Source: Gordionus sp. m RMFG-2023 (taxonomy: Eukaryota; Nematomorpha; Gordioida; Chordodea; Parachordodidae). Taken from it: a DNA stretch of 64,000 nt. The notes beneath the pieces are model-generated. The model saw only the letters and a program-made list of their open reading frames with translations. It did not search any database and was not told the DNA's origin. Both the position numbers and the translations under genes were made by a program. Shown here one piece after another: positions 11,464 to 26,400 of this stretch; position 1 is the first letter of the stretch, and each line of letters starts with the position of its first letter. The stretch lies in the NCBI RefSeq assembly GCF_954871325.1, contig NC_088776.1, positions 45,340,569 to 45,404,568 on the forward strand, in the 5' to 3' direction.

Positions 11464-14400
11464 TCAAAAAAATTTAATAAGACAAATTTTATTTCGACAA
11501 TTTTTCAACACCTTCCATCTACCCAATCTGTGTTCCATTCCAACGGTGGCTACCAGATATTTGCCATCTCTAGAAAACTCCAAAGAATTTACGAAACCTG
11601 GCTATAATTAATGGAAAAAATTATTCTTTAAAATATAAATATTTGGTTGATTTATATAAATAGGTTAAAAACCAATTTTGAAAAGTAACTATTTATATTT
11701 ACAAGTTATATCCTTAAAATAGTAACTACACAGTTACTAATTAGAGTTATTTTTAAAAGTAAACTTGATACATTTTAAATTTGAGAAACATATAAAGATA
11801 AAGAGTTCTAGTGATTCAATTCTGATTTTAGAGGGGAAATTTAAAAAAAATGAAGATAATAATTATATTCGACTAAATTAAATTTATTTAAAAATTAATT
11901 ACAATATTTATATAAAGTGACTAATTATTTTTGTCATCAAATTCAAATGCAATTTTCGTAAAAATGTAAAGAAGATTAATTTTGTTTTTAGAATAAATAA
12001 TAATTATATATAATTTTATTGAAAATAAATATATACATACAAAGTATTACCATAGGTATCGAAAAAAGTAAGGAAACGGTTTTATAATTTGGCCCGCATC
12101 TCCAAAAACTTATAAACGAATCGCTAGATCCTTAATAATGATAATTTTATCGTAATAAATAATTTTCTCGTAAAATACTTATTTTAACACTTAAAGGTCT
12201 AAGATGGTACCCTGTTCTACATCATGAAAAGCTCATATTTATCTGACTTGAGATAAAAATTAACCAGTTGTAGGTAAAAAATATGTCACATTGCCGTTCG
12301 TTCTACGTTTCGGAACACTTTTCTAAAAATTGTCTTTCTATTTTATTATACAAATTTTATTCATAAATCTTTTTAATATGATAACTAGATTAACTGGCTC
12401 TAATATAAATTTTAGTGTCGAAAAGTGCTGACCTCTATTTCGGGTTCCACGTTTTTATAGAGGAACCAATATCTTTGATTTAATAGAAGCATCATAATTG
12501 TGTCCTACCTAAAAACCAAAACCGTCAATTGAAGGTTTCTATATAAGATATTATAGCGAATGCATTACCGCCAATGTATTATAGCGAACGCATAACCGCA
12601 AATGCATTATGGCGAATATAATACAGTGAAAATATTATAGGGTATGCATTAGCGCGAAAGTGTTATCGCAAATGTATTACCGCGAATCCTTATTGCGTCG
12701 CGTCGCCATCAAGATTATTTAAATATTTTCGAAAAAATTAAAAATTTCGAAATTCATCTTGATCCTAAGTCTATAATGACAGACTTTGAATTGGCAGCCA
12801 TATCAGCTTTCAACCAATCTTTTAGCTGATAACCGTGGATGTTTCTTCCATATGTCTCAATGCATATGGCGCGCAATTCAAAAAAATGCAATAATTTGTA
12901 TGTCATATATGACAGAGCCAAATTTTGCTTAGCAAATTAAGATGTTATTATCACTGGCATATGTGCCAGTGGACGACATAATCCATGGATTCGAGGTGCT
13001 AGTTGGTTCTGAATTCTATCAAGAAAGGCGGGATATTCTCCAACCTTTGATAGAATACTTCGAGGAGACATGGATAATAACAATAGAGAGGAGATCCCCA
13101 TTGTTTAGTATTTCATTATGGAATTGCTATGATTCCACTCTGATACAAGCTCCAAATACCAACAATGCAGTAGAAAGTTGGCACCGGAGTTTTTCTTCCC
13201 ATATAAGTTCCCATCATCCAACCATTTGGAAATTTATCAAAAGTATGAAATATATATTATATTAAAAAAATTTAAAAATCTTATTTAATTTTTAGCTCTC
13301 AAAGGTGAAGATAGTCTTAATTGCTATAAATTAGAGCAATATTCTTTGGGACTATCGGCTCCATTCTCAAAGAAACAATATCGGGAAAGAGCTCAACGGG
13401 TGTATAGAATAGTCGAAGATTACTATTCAAGGCCCATATTAGATTACCTAAGGGCATTGTCCTACAATATTAATTTAAATTATATAATTAAATTTATATT
13501 ATATACAATGTATATATGCATTTGTTATGAATAAAAATTATAAGTATGTTGGAGAATATCTCGCCTTTCTTGATAGAATTCAAAACCAACTAACACAATC
13601 CATGGATTATGTCGTCCACTGGCACATATGCCAGTGATAATAACATCTTAATTTGCAAAGCAAAATTAGGCTCTGTCATATATGAAATACAAATTATTGC
13701 ATTTTTTTGAACGGCGCGCCATATGCATTGAGACATATGGAAGAAACATCCACGGTTATCAGCTAAAAGATTGGTTGAAAGCTAATATGGCTGCCAATTC
13801 AAAGTCTGTTATTATAGACTTAGGATCAAAATGAATTTCGAAATTTTTCGAAAATATTTAAATAATCTTGATGGCGACGCGACGCTATAAAGGATATAAA
13901 TGGCAGGAATAATTGTGTCGTATTTCATTCCATGGATGGTATAGATTTGTTGGAAAGTGGAGGGCATGTTTTGAAGGTGCCATCTGCATACCATTTGTCG
14001 CACGTTGATAGGAACTGTATATTTTTTATTGTTGAAAATATTAAGCATCGATGATTATGGTGACCACTATCATATAATAAAAATTGTTGCCCGTTATTAT
14101 TTATTTGATATTCAATAGGGATTAATAGGTCAATTAAATTAACAGGAACGCCCTTCCTACTAGGCGTAGTTTTCTTTGAATTGTTCTTTTGATTAAGGAA
14201 CAACTTGGCATTCTCCCCATAGCCGCCGTAGATATATTGGTTGCTATATCCGCTATTATATTATTGGGTAGTTTACGAGGTAGTTGCCTTTTCCTTTTCG
14301 ATTTATTTCTTTTCTTGCTTCAATTTCGGCAATGTCTGGAACATGATTATGCATTTGATTATGAAATATAACTCCAGATTTTGTCCTTTCCCTTCCATTG

Positions 14401-17400
14401 CACTCCTCCAAGTGAAATTAAACACAATGCCAATAACTTGTATCGTTAATAAGCTTCTCTCGTTGAAATATAAATGATTCAAAAATTAGTAATTGATTGA
14501 CTGCTTAAAATAAATTCAGCCATTAAAATTTATGTTCTTTAAAAAAAATTTAGATTGAAAAATTTAATGAATATTTTTCTTATATCCAACCTTATATATA
14601 AAATAAATGGTAAGAATACAGAGTACAGACACAACGGTTCTATTTTAAAATTTTTTTAATTTCGACTCCGTGAAAAAAATCCTTTAAAAAAATAAAATAA
14701 TTGTAAGTTTAAATTCAAAAAAAAATTTAGATTTCAAAATTAATGATAATTTTTCTTAAATCCTAATGTATATAAAACAAAACTTAAATAATTGTAAGTT
14801 TAAACTTTTATTATAATTTTTATTTATTTGTATTTTCATAAAGCAAAATTCAATCAATATAAATTTTTTTTATTTTCATTTTATTTTTCTCAACAACAGT
14901 GAATTATATTTGTCCATATTTTCTATGTTTTATATTTTTACATAAAAAAACATGCCAGATGCCGTCATATAAATTCTCAGAACCCTTAAATAAAAAAAAG
15001 GGAAAATAATAAAAAATTATTCACTTCAAATGAAAAGAAAATTTTTTTAGAAAATTTTGTCAATATTTAGTGCTTTGTGCATTATTCTAGTCTGCATAGC
15101 CCGGCCCCGATTTTTTTAAAATATATTATATATTTTTAATTTGCCTAGATAAAAATGGTGATTTAAAATATTTGGTTTTAAAATATATGGCCCGGCCCGT
15201 GTATTTAAAAAAATAGAATTTTAAGCTCGGCCCGGGTATATTTAAAATAATTAATATACGGCCCGGTCCGTGTATCCGGGCCGGGTTTAAAGGGCCTGTA
15301 GGTCTCTGATTTATAGTGCGCGTTTCTAATTTCCCTGATAAATCTGATTTTACCAAATCTATTCCGAAGAGAATCTACCCTGGGAATTTCATACGATTTC
15401 GCCAAAATTTTTTGTATTTAATAATTTATAATGAAAATCTATATAATTTAATAAAGATTAAGGTAAGGGCGATAGTTTGATGGGTATTTTGTTCTATTTT
15501 TGCATTTTAAATCATAAATTGAGCGCGTTTTATTAAATTTTAAATCTGATTTTGCCGAAAATGCATTCCAATATGTGTAGAATACCCACCCTATAAATTT
15601 CAGAAGATTTTATATTGAACTTCTGAAGAAATTTTAATTTACATTAATCTGAAATTTATTAGTGTTAGTAGCCTAAAAATCGGCTAAACCTAATTTGGCT
15701 TAACCGAAAAATCGCCTAAAACTAATTAGACAAAATGTAGGGACTGGGAGCTAGGCTAATCGCCCGTCAGCGTTACGCAACACTAAGCCTAGCCTTTATT
15801 AAAATTATTTTATATATTTATTCTGTAACGATATATGACGGGCAATTAACCGAGCTCCTTTTTTTAAATAATTAGTTTTCGCCTATTTTTATGCTAAGCC
15901 TAATTATGCTTAGCCGATTTTTTAACCTAAAAACTTGGCTAACCGTTTTGGAATTGCCTAAAATTAACCGATTGCGCAACATTAAGGGTGGGTATTCTAC
16001 ACTTATTCAGATGCATTTCTGGCAAAATCAGATTTTTAAATTTAATAAAACGCACTCAATTAATGATTTTAAATGCAAATAAAAAAAATAAAACAATACC
16101 CATCAAACTATCGCCTTACCAAAATTAAGTTTAGTTAAAAGATCACTAGAGTACTGTTTAATATTCACAGGGTAGGCAGGGAAGACCAGGGGGTGGTTGG
16201 ATCAATTTCTGTCAAAATCGTCATAGGTCCGAAAATAATTGTATCTGAATTTACAAAATACAAAATGATAGTTCAAACCCTTACCTAAAAATTATACATC
16301 GACAAAATTTTAAATAATACACCTTTTTCTCTAAATTGATTTTAGTAAAATAAAAAATTTTTATTACAAGCCTAAACTCCTTAGGAGTGTAGAGAAAGAT
16401 GAATCAAAAAGTTTAAAATGTTTTTTATAGGTTTTGCACTTGTTAAACATTCCGAAGATCAGACTTTTAATATTTATAAGAAATTTTTTATTTACATATA
16501 GGGATTATATTTATTGATACCAATTTGTTTTAATATGGTTGGTTCACAGGCAAACTTGTATTTCATCATATGATTATAAGAAGCTTTGTATCATGATATA
16601 CACTGATTTCCATCGCATTGTAATGTCTTTCTTTAGAAAATATCGAAACTTGATATTTGCAGCAGATTGCACAATATTTTACTAACTCTTTTACACTTAG
16701 AAGTTATTTAAAATACCTAATTATCAAAAGATTTTGCATTATATATTATAATACTACCCCCTTCTTCCCCCACTCTCCTCATTTCCTATACCACATCAAA
16801 ATCAAAATTAGAATAACGGAATTCCAAATACAATGCCAATCATGAGTTATAACCCCTTCCCCTGTGGTAAAAGGTCCTTTTTAACATTGTTTGAATGTTT
16901 AAGCGTCCTTTTATTATTGGTAGTCGGTCTATAGATCTGGTCATAAGTAAGTATAATTATCATTAATATTAAAATTTCTTCGTATAATTAGGGCTAATTA
17001 TTTATTCAAACTTTTCTGTTGAGGGGGGGAAGGGGGAGGGTGTTTCTTAATAAAAAAAATTTCATGATTAAACATTATTTTTTTTTCCAGCATAACATAA
17101 GGATTTTCATTATCTAGGCTTCCTGAGACAGATATCTTACTTTTCTTATATATTTTTTATAGGGCCTTGCTTTCTACTGTAAAAATTGGAATCATAAATG
17201 ATAAGTTCGCTTCAGCTTGTTTAATTAATTTTAATATCCGTCGATGCTTGCTTTTAAAACTTTTATTTTAAATCTTTCTAAACCTCTTTTAGTCTTGAAA
17301 AAAACATTTAAAAAAATATGAAGGCATAGAAAATGTAAAAAAGAGATATTTTCCACCTTTCGATTTTTTAGGGTTGTATCTACTCCTTGAAGTACAACTC

Positions 17401-20400
17401 ACAAAGTAAATATTTTATTCCATTAAATTTTCTCATCTTCAGCGATGATAGTAACACACAATCATTATTATCGCTACTCTAATAAAATTTATGATATTCG
17501 TCAGATTTATAAAATATAGCAACTGAACTGAAATGGAAATATACTATAACTTGTTTTAAAAATAGCTAAGTTATTTTTAATAATATATGAGGCATGTTTA
17601 ATTCATTCAATTTTAGCTCTACTTATATTTATTATATTTCTATATCCATTTTTATACAATTTTGTTAAAAAAAACTCGTCAGGAAGCAAAAACTTAGCAA
17701 GAATCAATTAAGGAAATCAATATTCTATTGTTTTTTTCAATTCCTGAGTCACGATAGTGGCAATTTCATCATCAGAGATTACACACGAATTAAGTTCTGA
17801 GATGGATAGCAATTCAATTCGACAATCTACCTATGATGCTGAATATTGTTTCATGTCTTGTTGTGATAAGTTTTAACCTTGTCTTTTTGATTAAGCAATA
17901 AGAGAACTTTATACAAATTTATTATCAAAAAATGCTTATCAAGTCCATACTAAATCACTCACTAATTAAAGCATGCTTTGTCAAAGAATAATATAAATAA
18001 TTTCCGAGGTCTAATTATCTGTTTGGTTAAATGTTTTAAATTAAACTTTTATTAGTGCCTTGCAAATTTTATTTATTTCGGCCAAAGCTCCATCCAAAAT
18101 CTTTATTTATTTTTAAGAACCTAGACATAATTTTAAATTTTAGGCCTGAGCCTGTCCTGTCCCAAATTTAATTGAAAAATATAACTAAACGCATATTTAA
18201 ACAATCAATTAATATAAAAATTTAATACCTTTACCCTAATCTTTAGAGAAATCTATTTTATTGCTTAGAATCTTTTTTATATTTTTTGAGTAAAAAAAAT
18301 CAAAAGCCTTAACCCTATTTTAAAAAAAATATTTTTAGACCCAAGCCCGACTTTAACTTAATTTCAAGATTCAACTAAGTATGTCTAAAGGCCGATAAAT
18401 AAAATTGTAATTTTCAACAAACTCCATTCCCAATATCACAACTGATGTAATTCATTTAAGATAATGCATTCGCGATTATGCATTCGTGCTAATGCATTCG
18501 CTATAATAAATTCGCGATAATACATTCGCTGCGGTATTCGCGCTAATGCATTCGCTATAATATTTTCACTGTATTATATTCGCTATAATGCATTCGCGGT
18601 AATGCGTTCACTATAATACATTCGCAGTAATGCATTCTCTATAATATTTTATATAGAAACCTTCAATTGACGGTTTTGGTTTTTCAGGTAGGACAAAATT
18701 ATGGTGCTTCTATTAATCAAAAATATTGGTTTCTCTATAAAGACGTGGATCCCCAAATAGAGGTCAGCGCTTTTCGACACTAAAATTTATATTAAAGCCA
18801 TTGCATACATCTAAATGTGTATCATTAGAGATTAATGAATTCTTAGTTATCTATATTAAAAAGATTTATGAATTAAATTTGTATAATAAAATAGAAATAA
18901 AATTATATAATTTTTAGAAGTGTTCCGAAACGTAGAACGAATAGGAATGTGACATATTTTTTACCCAAACAACTGGTTAAAACCTTTTCTTAATTAAAAT
19001 TAGAATCAAGATTCTTCTCCGTCTTATTATATACATAAGGGTAAAGTTAAGAACCCTTCTATAGGCTAATTTAGGTAGCTGACATATAAAAAATTTAAAA
19101 ATGGTTGGTTCAGTTTAGATTCTCTTTAATAACGGTTAATACATATTTAACAAATCGTTTCAGGTTTGGTTCAGCTGAGTTAATAATCAAGCTAAACCTA
19201 GATATGAACTAAAAAGATTTTACAAAAAAAACCATTGTAGAAACAAATAAAATCATCGAAAAATACAACAAATAAACTGAATTGTATTGTTAAAATGTTA
19301 ATTTTGATATATTTTTCAAATCCCGCATATTTTTTGAAATCTATAATTGTCCCATATATAATATTTCTCTATAAAATCAAGATCTACAAAGTATTTCTCT
19401 ACAATATAATTCTCTACAATATAATTCTCTACAAAATAATTCTCTATAAAAGTAATTCTTTTTAAAATCATTCTCTTTGAAGTCATTCTCTATAAAGGAC
19501 GTTCTCTAAAAAATTATTCTCTATAAATGACATTCTCTATAAACGGCATTCTCTATAAAATCATTCTCTATAAATTAATTCTCTATAAAACATTCTCAAT
19601 AAATTACATTCTCTATAATAATTGCTTTTTTCTCTAAAAATGTTTCTCTATAAAATACATTCTCTATAATGGTTTCTCTATAAAGACGTGGAACCATTTG
19701 AATAAACCGACAATTTTGACAATCTTATCCCTTCCACTAATGTTAGATCACTTTTTTCGACAAGGGTAAACAATTACAATAAAAATGCATTTCATTATTA
19801 AATTATTTGAAATCTAATATTTGCAACTGTTAAATAGAAATACCTATAGCGATCAGATCGGAATTATAAACTACTCCTAAAGCAGTAATCCAAGGTTCAT
19901 TTAAATTAGACACTTTGTTAAAAGGATTTTGAAGAACATCATTATCTTTAATAACATATACGTTTTGTCGATGATTGAAAGTTACTAAAGGTTTCTTTTT
20001 ACCTATGTTCCATATGGAAACAGTTCTGTTAATGAAATTAAAAAAATTATTTTAAAGGATTTATCTAGTCTATAATAATAAATGTCCTATTTTTGTTATT
20101 CAAAATCAAAACATATCAAATTTTTTAAAGCTGTTTGATTTAATCTAAGGATGTATCAATTTTTAAATACCCGATCGAGTCAGTTCGAAAATTCAATTTT
20201 TAAGAGTATCGGTTAGTGGCAGATATCGTTAAATAAGTCGATCCGATATATCAAAATACGGATAAAATATTGTACCATAGATTTCGTTAAAAATTTCTTA
20301 ATTAATTATTGCTTTTAATTAGAATATATAATATCACATTTATATATATGCATATTTATTGTATTGGCATATTTGTGATGTTGTGAACGATTTTCTTTTT

Positions 20401-23400
20401 TGAAAAAAATGATAAGGGCGTTCTTTTATTTTTAACGAACTTCGAACGTGAACACGTTTACGTCCGTTCAATTTTAGAAAATCTTATTTTTATTCATTTG
20501 AAAATAAAAAGTATTTAATATTAATTCAAATTGTTTAGGAAAAGGGGTTATTTTTTAATCAGCTGTTTCCTTTATCACATTTGAAATTCAGAATCAGATG
20601 AATTAACGTTATCATGGTCAAAATTTAATAAATATTTCACAGTAATATCATATATTGAATAAACTAATTCTATCTTTACCAAATTTAAAATGTGTCCAAA
20701 AGGCATATCAGTTTCAGAATCATGATTATTAAAATAGATATGAAGTAAAAATCATTAAATAGTATATATTATATTCATAGATATAAAATAGTTATTATCT
20801 TTTAAAATTTATATATTTTTGATGCGATTATTTTTAAGCACATATCAAGGGTTTTATATTTCAAAAGTTAAGCACAATTTAAAAAAATTTATATATTTTA
20901 TTTATATTAAATTAAATCTAAAAAAATTACTCATATGCGTTTATGAACGTGAACACTTTCCATTTTTTTAGAAATGTTTATAGAACTATTATTCGTGATT
21001 TACTTTTCCCTGAAGAGATTTCTTTTCCTACAAAGGTATTAATAAAGTAGGATTTACTGATACCGACAATCGACCAATATCAAACTGTATTGGTGCACCT
21101 CTAATTTAAACCTAAATTATTTCTAATTCTTATTACAATATAATTTTGGGAAAGGTCTAGGACTAAATATTCATAAAATGAAATACCCTTCATCCGTTCC
21201 AGTCATAAAATGGTCTTCATTGATGTAACGTATTCGATCAACAGAGCAACTTTAAATATTTATGTATATAATTTTTGAACATATCTTCATTATATTTATT
21301 AAGTGATAAGACTCTATGTCCAAAATTATGATTTTTTTAAGTGACAGTTGCATTTCAACATATTGTTGATATGCAAGTATAATTTTCTAATAATAGATTT
21401 AAAAACTATAATTAACACTGTCATAAATTATTTAATAATTTATTTTCCATTGATATAAAAAAAAATTGTTTCAAACTCTATACAGGGGTCCAGAAAATTA
21501 AAAACTATTTTCTAATCTGACATGTCGTTACCACTACAAAAGCTCTGGGTAGAATTTTTTTTCAACATAAACATAAGTTTTTTTTAGATAAATGGGTTAA
21601 TCTAAGCCAGCTATTATCTCCCAAAAAATCGTGTCTCGATAACCAATAAAAATTAGTTTTTTTTAAATCAAATAACATCATCATATATTTAAAACGAAAG
21701 AAAAACAAGTCATCAATACCTAGTAACTAAGATTTTTTTCAAATATTAGCATTTGCATTAAAAAAAACAAATTGCAAATCAAATTTTTAACGAACCTTGT
21801 AACTGATCAAGAGAGCACATTATTTAAAAACAAAAACTAGTAAGTGGCATGGGGGTCGCATATGTAAAAAAAATTTCTAAATATCCATTCTAATGAAGAA
21901 GTATTATAATTAAAAGTTAAAATTTATTAATAAATAATAATAACAACTTAAATAGTTATTTAATTCCTCTCAATAATTTCAAAAATACTACATACGGGGT
22001 CTTGCAGTAGTGATGAGGATATGACATTTTCCTAAAATGGAAAAAACTCGTTTTTGAAAGATCAATTTATAAAATTATAGATTTAATATAAATAAACCCG
22101 GGAAAACGATAGACCAATTGCGTCTCTTCCACTATCTTCCACAAATGAGCTGCAGAATCTCTGCCGCCACTTGTCACGCATCGTTCGCTGATAAAACTGT
22201 CAATGTCGGTAATAGCTTCTTGATGACCAAATCTAGGATACGATGAAATGAAAGGATATAACGAAATAATATTGGTAAAAAAATGAAGTAATGAGTTTCT
22301 CTTTATAATGTTTTATTATTTACCCAATAAATAATAACACAATTTGTTGTAAATTTTTTTTTGAGAATTGTTAATAATTTATAGTTGATGATCAAATATG
22401 CCAGCCTGGACGGAAGGCGTTACATTCGCTTAAAATTCCTATAGATTTATGAAATAAAGTATGTAGGATGATACCGGAGTTATAACAAGTCTGAAATTAT
22501 TTGAGGAAAAGAGTTAACTTCCTTTATATTAACCGAAAATATACAACTATATAATGCAGATGCTACTAAAAAGAATTATATGGAAAAAATTATTTGAACC
22601 CTTAAAAATAAATTTAAAAAATAACAAGTAATAAAGGTTTTTTTTTAAAAATTAACTGTCCCAAGCCTGATTATAATATTCGCTATAACCATTCTTCTAG
22701 TAAATACCTTATACATATATCTAAAACGAATTATTGTTAATCGATTCGTATTTTACGAATAACAAAATTATTCGATTCGAAGATTTGAATAAGGAAATTA
22801 TATATCTGTCGAATAATTTTTTATCTATTATTCGATCGAATTATTAATATAATATAAAATTATATGAAATAATTTGTAAATGTTGGAAATTATTTGCAAA
22901 TATTTGAAATTATTCGTAACTATTTGAAATTATTCATAAATATTTGAAATTATTTTTAACTATTTATAAATTTTTTTCAATAACATGTTCCTTAGGAAAC
23001 TTTTTATTATTTAACTTTTTTTCCCACAGCTATAATATCACTGTGTGACAAGAAAAATGGGAGAAGAAAATAAAAACAAGTTTTGGTGCAGAATTTGACG
23101 GTGAGTTCGAATCCGTTTTCCAAATTTTCCCTACATGTCAAGTTTTAAAAATATTACCGTATAAAGACAACTTTTCGAAATCTCAAAAATGGTAAAATTT
23201 AGGTCTTTATACGGATATATTTTAAAAAGTATCGATCCCTGAAAATTGGTGATAGTGTTAAACTTATATTTCTTTATAAATTTACTAATTTTTTATCGAT
23301 TGGTTTTTGAGAAAAATGGTAAAGAATTTCGTTTTGGGGGTCTTAAGTTTTCAATTTAAATTACTATCAAAATTATTAACTTTAGAAGATAAATTTTATA

Positions 23401-26400
23401 TAATTTTGCTTCAAATATGCTCAAGATTATATATTAATTCTAATTATGTTTCAAAAGTACTCTATGCCATGAAAATTCAACCAAGATCTATAAATTAAAA
23501 AAGTCGGTACAGATATTTTCGAACTTTTTAATTTCACTTTTATTGAATTTTCTCTGCATAAAGCATTTTTAAAGCAAAATTAAGGTATTATATATCTTTT
23601 TTAGTTGTATTTAGTAATATTTTATGCAGTTATGATCAATTTATACCAAAATCAGATATCTGTATCCACTTTTTTAATTTGTACTCTTTTTGAATTGAGC
23701 ATTTTTGAAGCAAAATTCATTTAAAATGCAATAATTGGTAATTTTTTCATATTTTTTATTAATATTTATCTTTTTAATCAATTTATATCAAAATATATGA
23801 TTTTCCAATGGAGTACCTTGAACCCGTAATATGGGCAATAAATAATAATGCCAAATAACGAGAAGGAAGAAAGGAGAAGAATTATTTTTTTTCGCGCTTA
23901 ATTTTTCATAAGCATTTAATTTCTTTCATTAATTTTTTTTAAATTGGATTTTAAATAATATTCAAATTCCCTCCTTATATAATATTCTACAAAAAATTAA
24001 TGCCGAGGTCCCCTTGTTTAAAGTGTGTCTCTAAATTTTGTTACATCTGTGCGGGATATATATTGCCGGCACAAAAATGTCTAATTTCTCCAATCATTCA
24101 AAGGATTTATGAAATTTATTACAATATTCCACTGCGATTTGGATATACCATTTGCCCCTAATTACATATGTAAAACATATAATTCTTTTAATATGGGTAA
24201 ATGGAAAACGGTCATATTTGCCTTATTCGAAACCTGCATTTTGGCACGTAGCAAGAAATCATTCGTGGGATTGTTATTTTTGTTCGATTAGTACAGGTTT
24301 AACAAAAAAAATAAGAAGAAAATTCGTTATCCTAAAATTTCGTCGGTTGTTTATCCGGTAAAATATAATATGCATACAACAGTTCCTTTTTTTAATAGTT
24401 TACAGCTGGAAAAATTACGTGGCCAGGACAATGACAATATTGATCTTGAGTATCATCCCGAAGAAGCCATTTATGTTACAAGAGCAACTAAATGACATAA
24501 CCAGAAATTTACAACTTTCAAAAAGAAAGTCCAAATTTTTAGCCTCAAGGCTTAATGATTTAAAATTTAAAAAAATGGGGTTCGAACTTCACACCGATTC
24601 CGTGGAGCATCGTTTAAAAATTCATTCTCTTACGAAAATTTTTTATACTATTCCAACAATCTAGGTCAACTTTCTTTACAACTTAATATTGAATTGGTGC
24701 CCGATGAATGGCGCTTGTTCATCGATTCAAGCAAAAACAGCTTGAAAGCAGTTTTACTTCATAACGGAAATTCTAAGCCATCAATTCCCATCACCTATTC
24801 CAACCAGTTAAATGAATCATATGAAAATATGAAATATTTATTGTTAAAAATAAATGATTTCATTTACGAATTTAAGATATGCTGCGATCTCAAAATGTTC
24901 GCAATCCTGACGGGCCTTCAGCTAGGCTACACCAAGCATTCGTGTTTTTCTCTGGAATTCCAGAGAAACTCTAAAACATTATACAGTATCTGAATGGGAG
25001 GATCGTCCCAACGTCCTTGAAAAATACGCATAAATATTTCGCTTGTTTCTAAAAATAAGATTTTGTTGCCTCCGTTGCACATAAAATTAGGACTAATCAA
25101 AAATTTTATCAAAAAATTGTCCGAGGGCCCCACGATATACCTTAGAAATTTTTTCCCCAAGCTTTCCCAAGCAAAAATAAAAGAGGGGATTTCCAAATAT
25201 GAAAACTCATGAAGGACAGTTTTTTTGAAGATGAATTGTTACTCATTGAATTAAAAGCATGGGAATCTTTTAAATGGATATGCAGATCGTTCCTTGGCAA
25301 TCATAAATCAGCCGACTATCGTGAGAAAATTGATGACCTATTAACAAATTATAAGGAAATGGGATGCCGAATGTCCCTCAAAATCCATTTTCTTCATTCC
25401 CATAAAGATTTTTTTCCTGATAACTTAGGTGCTGTGTCAGAAGAAATGGGGGAGCGGTTCCATCAACAGATAGAAAATCTCGAAAAGTTTTATCATGGCA
25501 AGAATCGTATAAATATGTTGGCGGACGCTGGAGTATCTTTTTTGAAGATAAATCATCAACTTCATATTCGCGGAAATATATTTAGATTTACCATTAAATG
25601 TTTTTAAATTCGATAAATTTTATGTTATTGTTTAATTTGTTTTAAATTCAATAAATATATTGTATATTACAAGTTAAATCCTATATAATAATGAAGAAGG
25701 GGGTGGGACAACGGACCGATAAAAGGTTTATTAAAATAAAATATGAAATAGGTTAGCTTAGCGTAATATATTTATTTAAATATGAGAAATATAACTATTT
25801 CATTTAAAATAAATTGTTTGGGAATCGTACCGTGTGCAGTGTAGCGAAGAGAACGAAAGCCACAATAAATAAATATATTAAATGTAAGCTATATTAAAAA
25901 ATTTTTTATAAATAAAGGTAAATTTAAAAAATATAGGTTTTTTAAAAATTGAGTAAGGATTTTATAAAAAAAAAATGTATAATAATAATAAGGAAGGTTT
26001 GCTGCAAAAATTAAGATATTTTTTTAGTTGTAGGGATCATTAGAACCGAAGTTATAAACCTTCAAAAAGTGCTAAAAATGACCTTTTTGGCCACTTTAAC
26101 CTAAAATAAATATAAAACCTGACGTGCTAGAAAAAAACTGACAGCGGATTTAGAATATGCATAAAAAACTGTCTTAAAACATGTTTATTTTATTTTCTCC
26201 CAAAAAATCAAGTCGAAATTTGTCAGTGTATTTTTTTAAATTTTAATAATCCATTTTTCATTATTTTCAAAGAATTTAATTTTCAAATCGAATATTCGAC
26301 GAATAAAGTTTTTATTATTAGCACGAATACGAATAAGGAAATATTCGATTCGTACAAATATGAATAATACGATTATTCAATTAGAAAATAGGAATCGAAT

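Larger units (their letters stand above)
12261..18980. mobile_element. Mutator-like (MULE) element with long terminal inverted repeats
   Basis: Left and right ends are long inverted copies. TAACCAGTTGT...GTAAAAAATATGTCACATT at the left reappears inverted at 18930-18978. The match continues through CGTTCTACGTTTCGGAACACTT, GTGCTGACCTCTATTT and ACCAAAACCGTCAATTGAAGG to about 12540 and 18650. Inside each arm is an array of CATTCGC/ATTATAGCG-type repeats (12545-12700 and 18470-18650). Interior coding remains are MULE transposase. No target duplication could be confirmed at the limits I chose, so the exact ends are approximate. Confidence 0.75.
12131..19843 (-). other. RRP9 intron 11 (7.7 kb), transposon-filled
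   Basis: The donor follows exon 11 at 19843 (GTATTTC) and the acceptor (ATTAAG) precedes exon 12 at 12130. One codon (GGA) is split across the junction. Nearly all the extra length is a Mutator-like element with other elements inside it, plus a tandem array near 19380-19690. Most introns here are about 45 nt, so this is roughly a 170-fold expansion. Confidence 0.85.

Noticed and set aside
17725-17850. Minus-strand frame SELNSCVISDDEIATIVTQE as a host exon
   Set aside because: Isolated within the MULE interior, without a phased splice partner or recognised family.
19376-19695. CRISPR-like array
   Set aside because: Units are imperfect, spacers are a few bases of A/T and irregular, the genome is eukaryotic, and no cas genes are present. 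It is a subterminal transposon repeat.
19700-19760. Missing RRP9 blade between exons 11 and the terminal exon
   Set aside because: A frame ending LSKLSVYS was considered, but the true exon at 12051-12130 (FWRCGPN...SLLFSIPM) matches the family and joins in phase on both sides.
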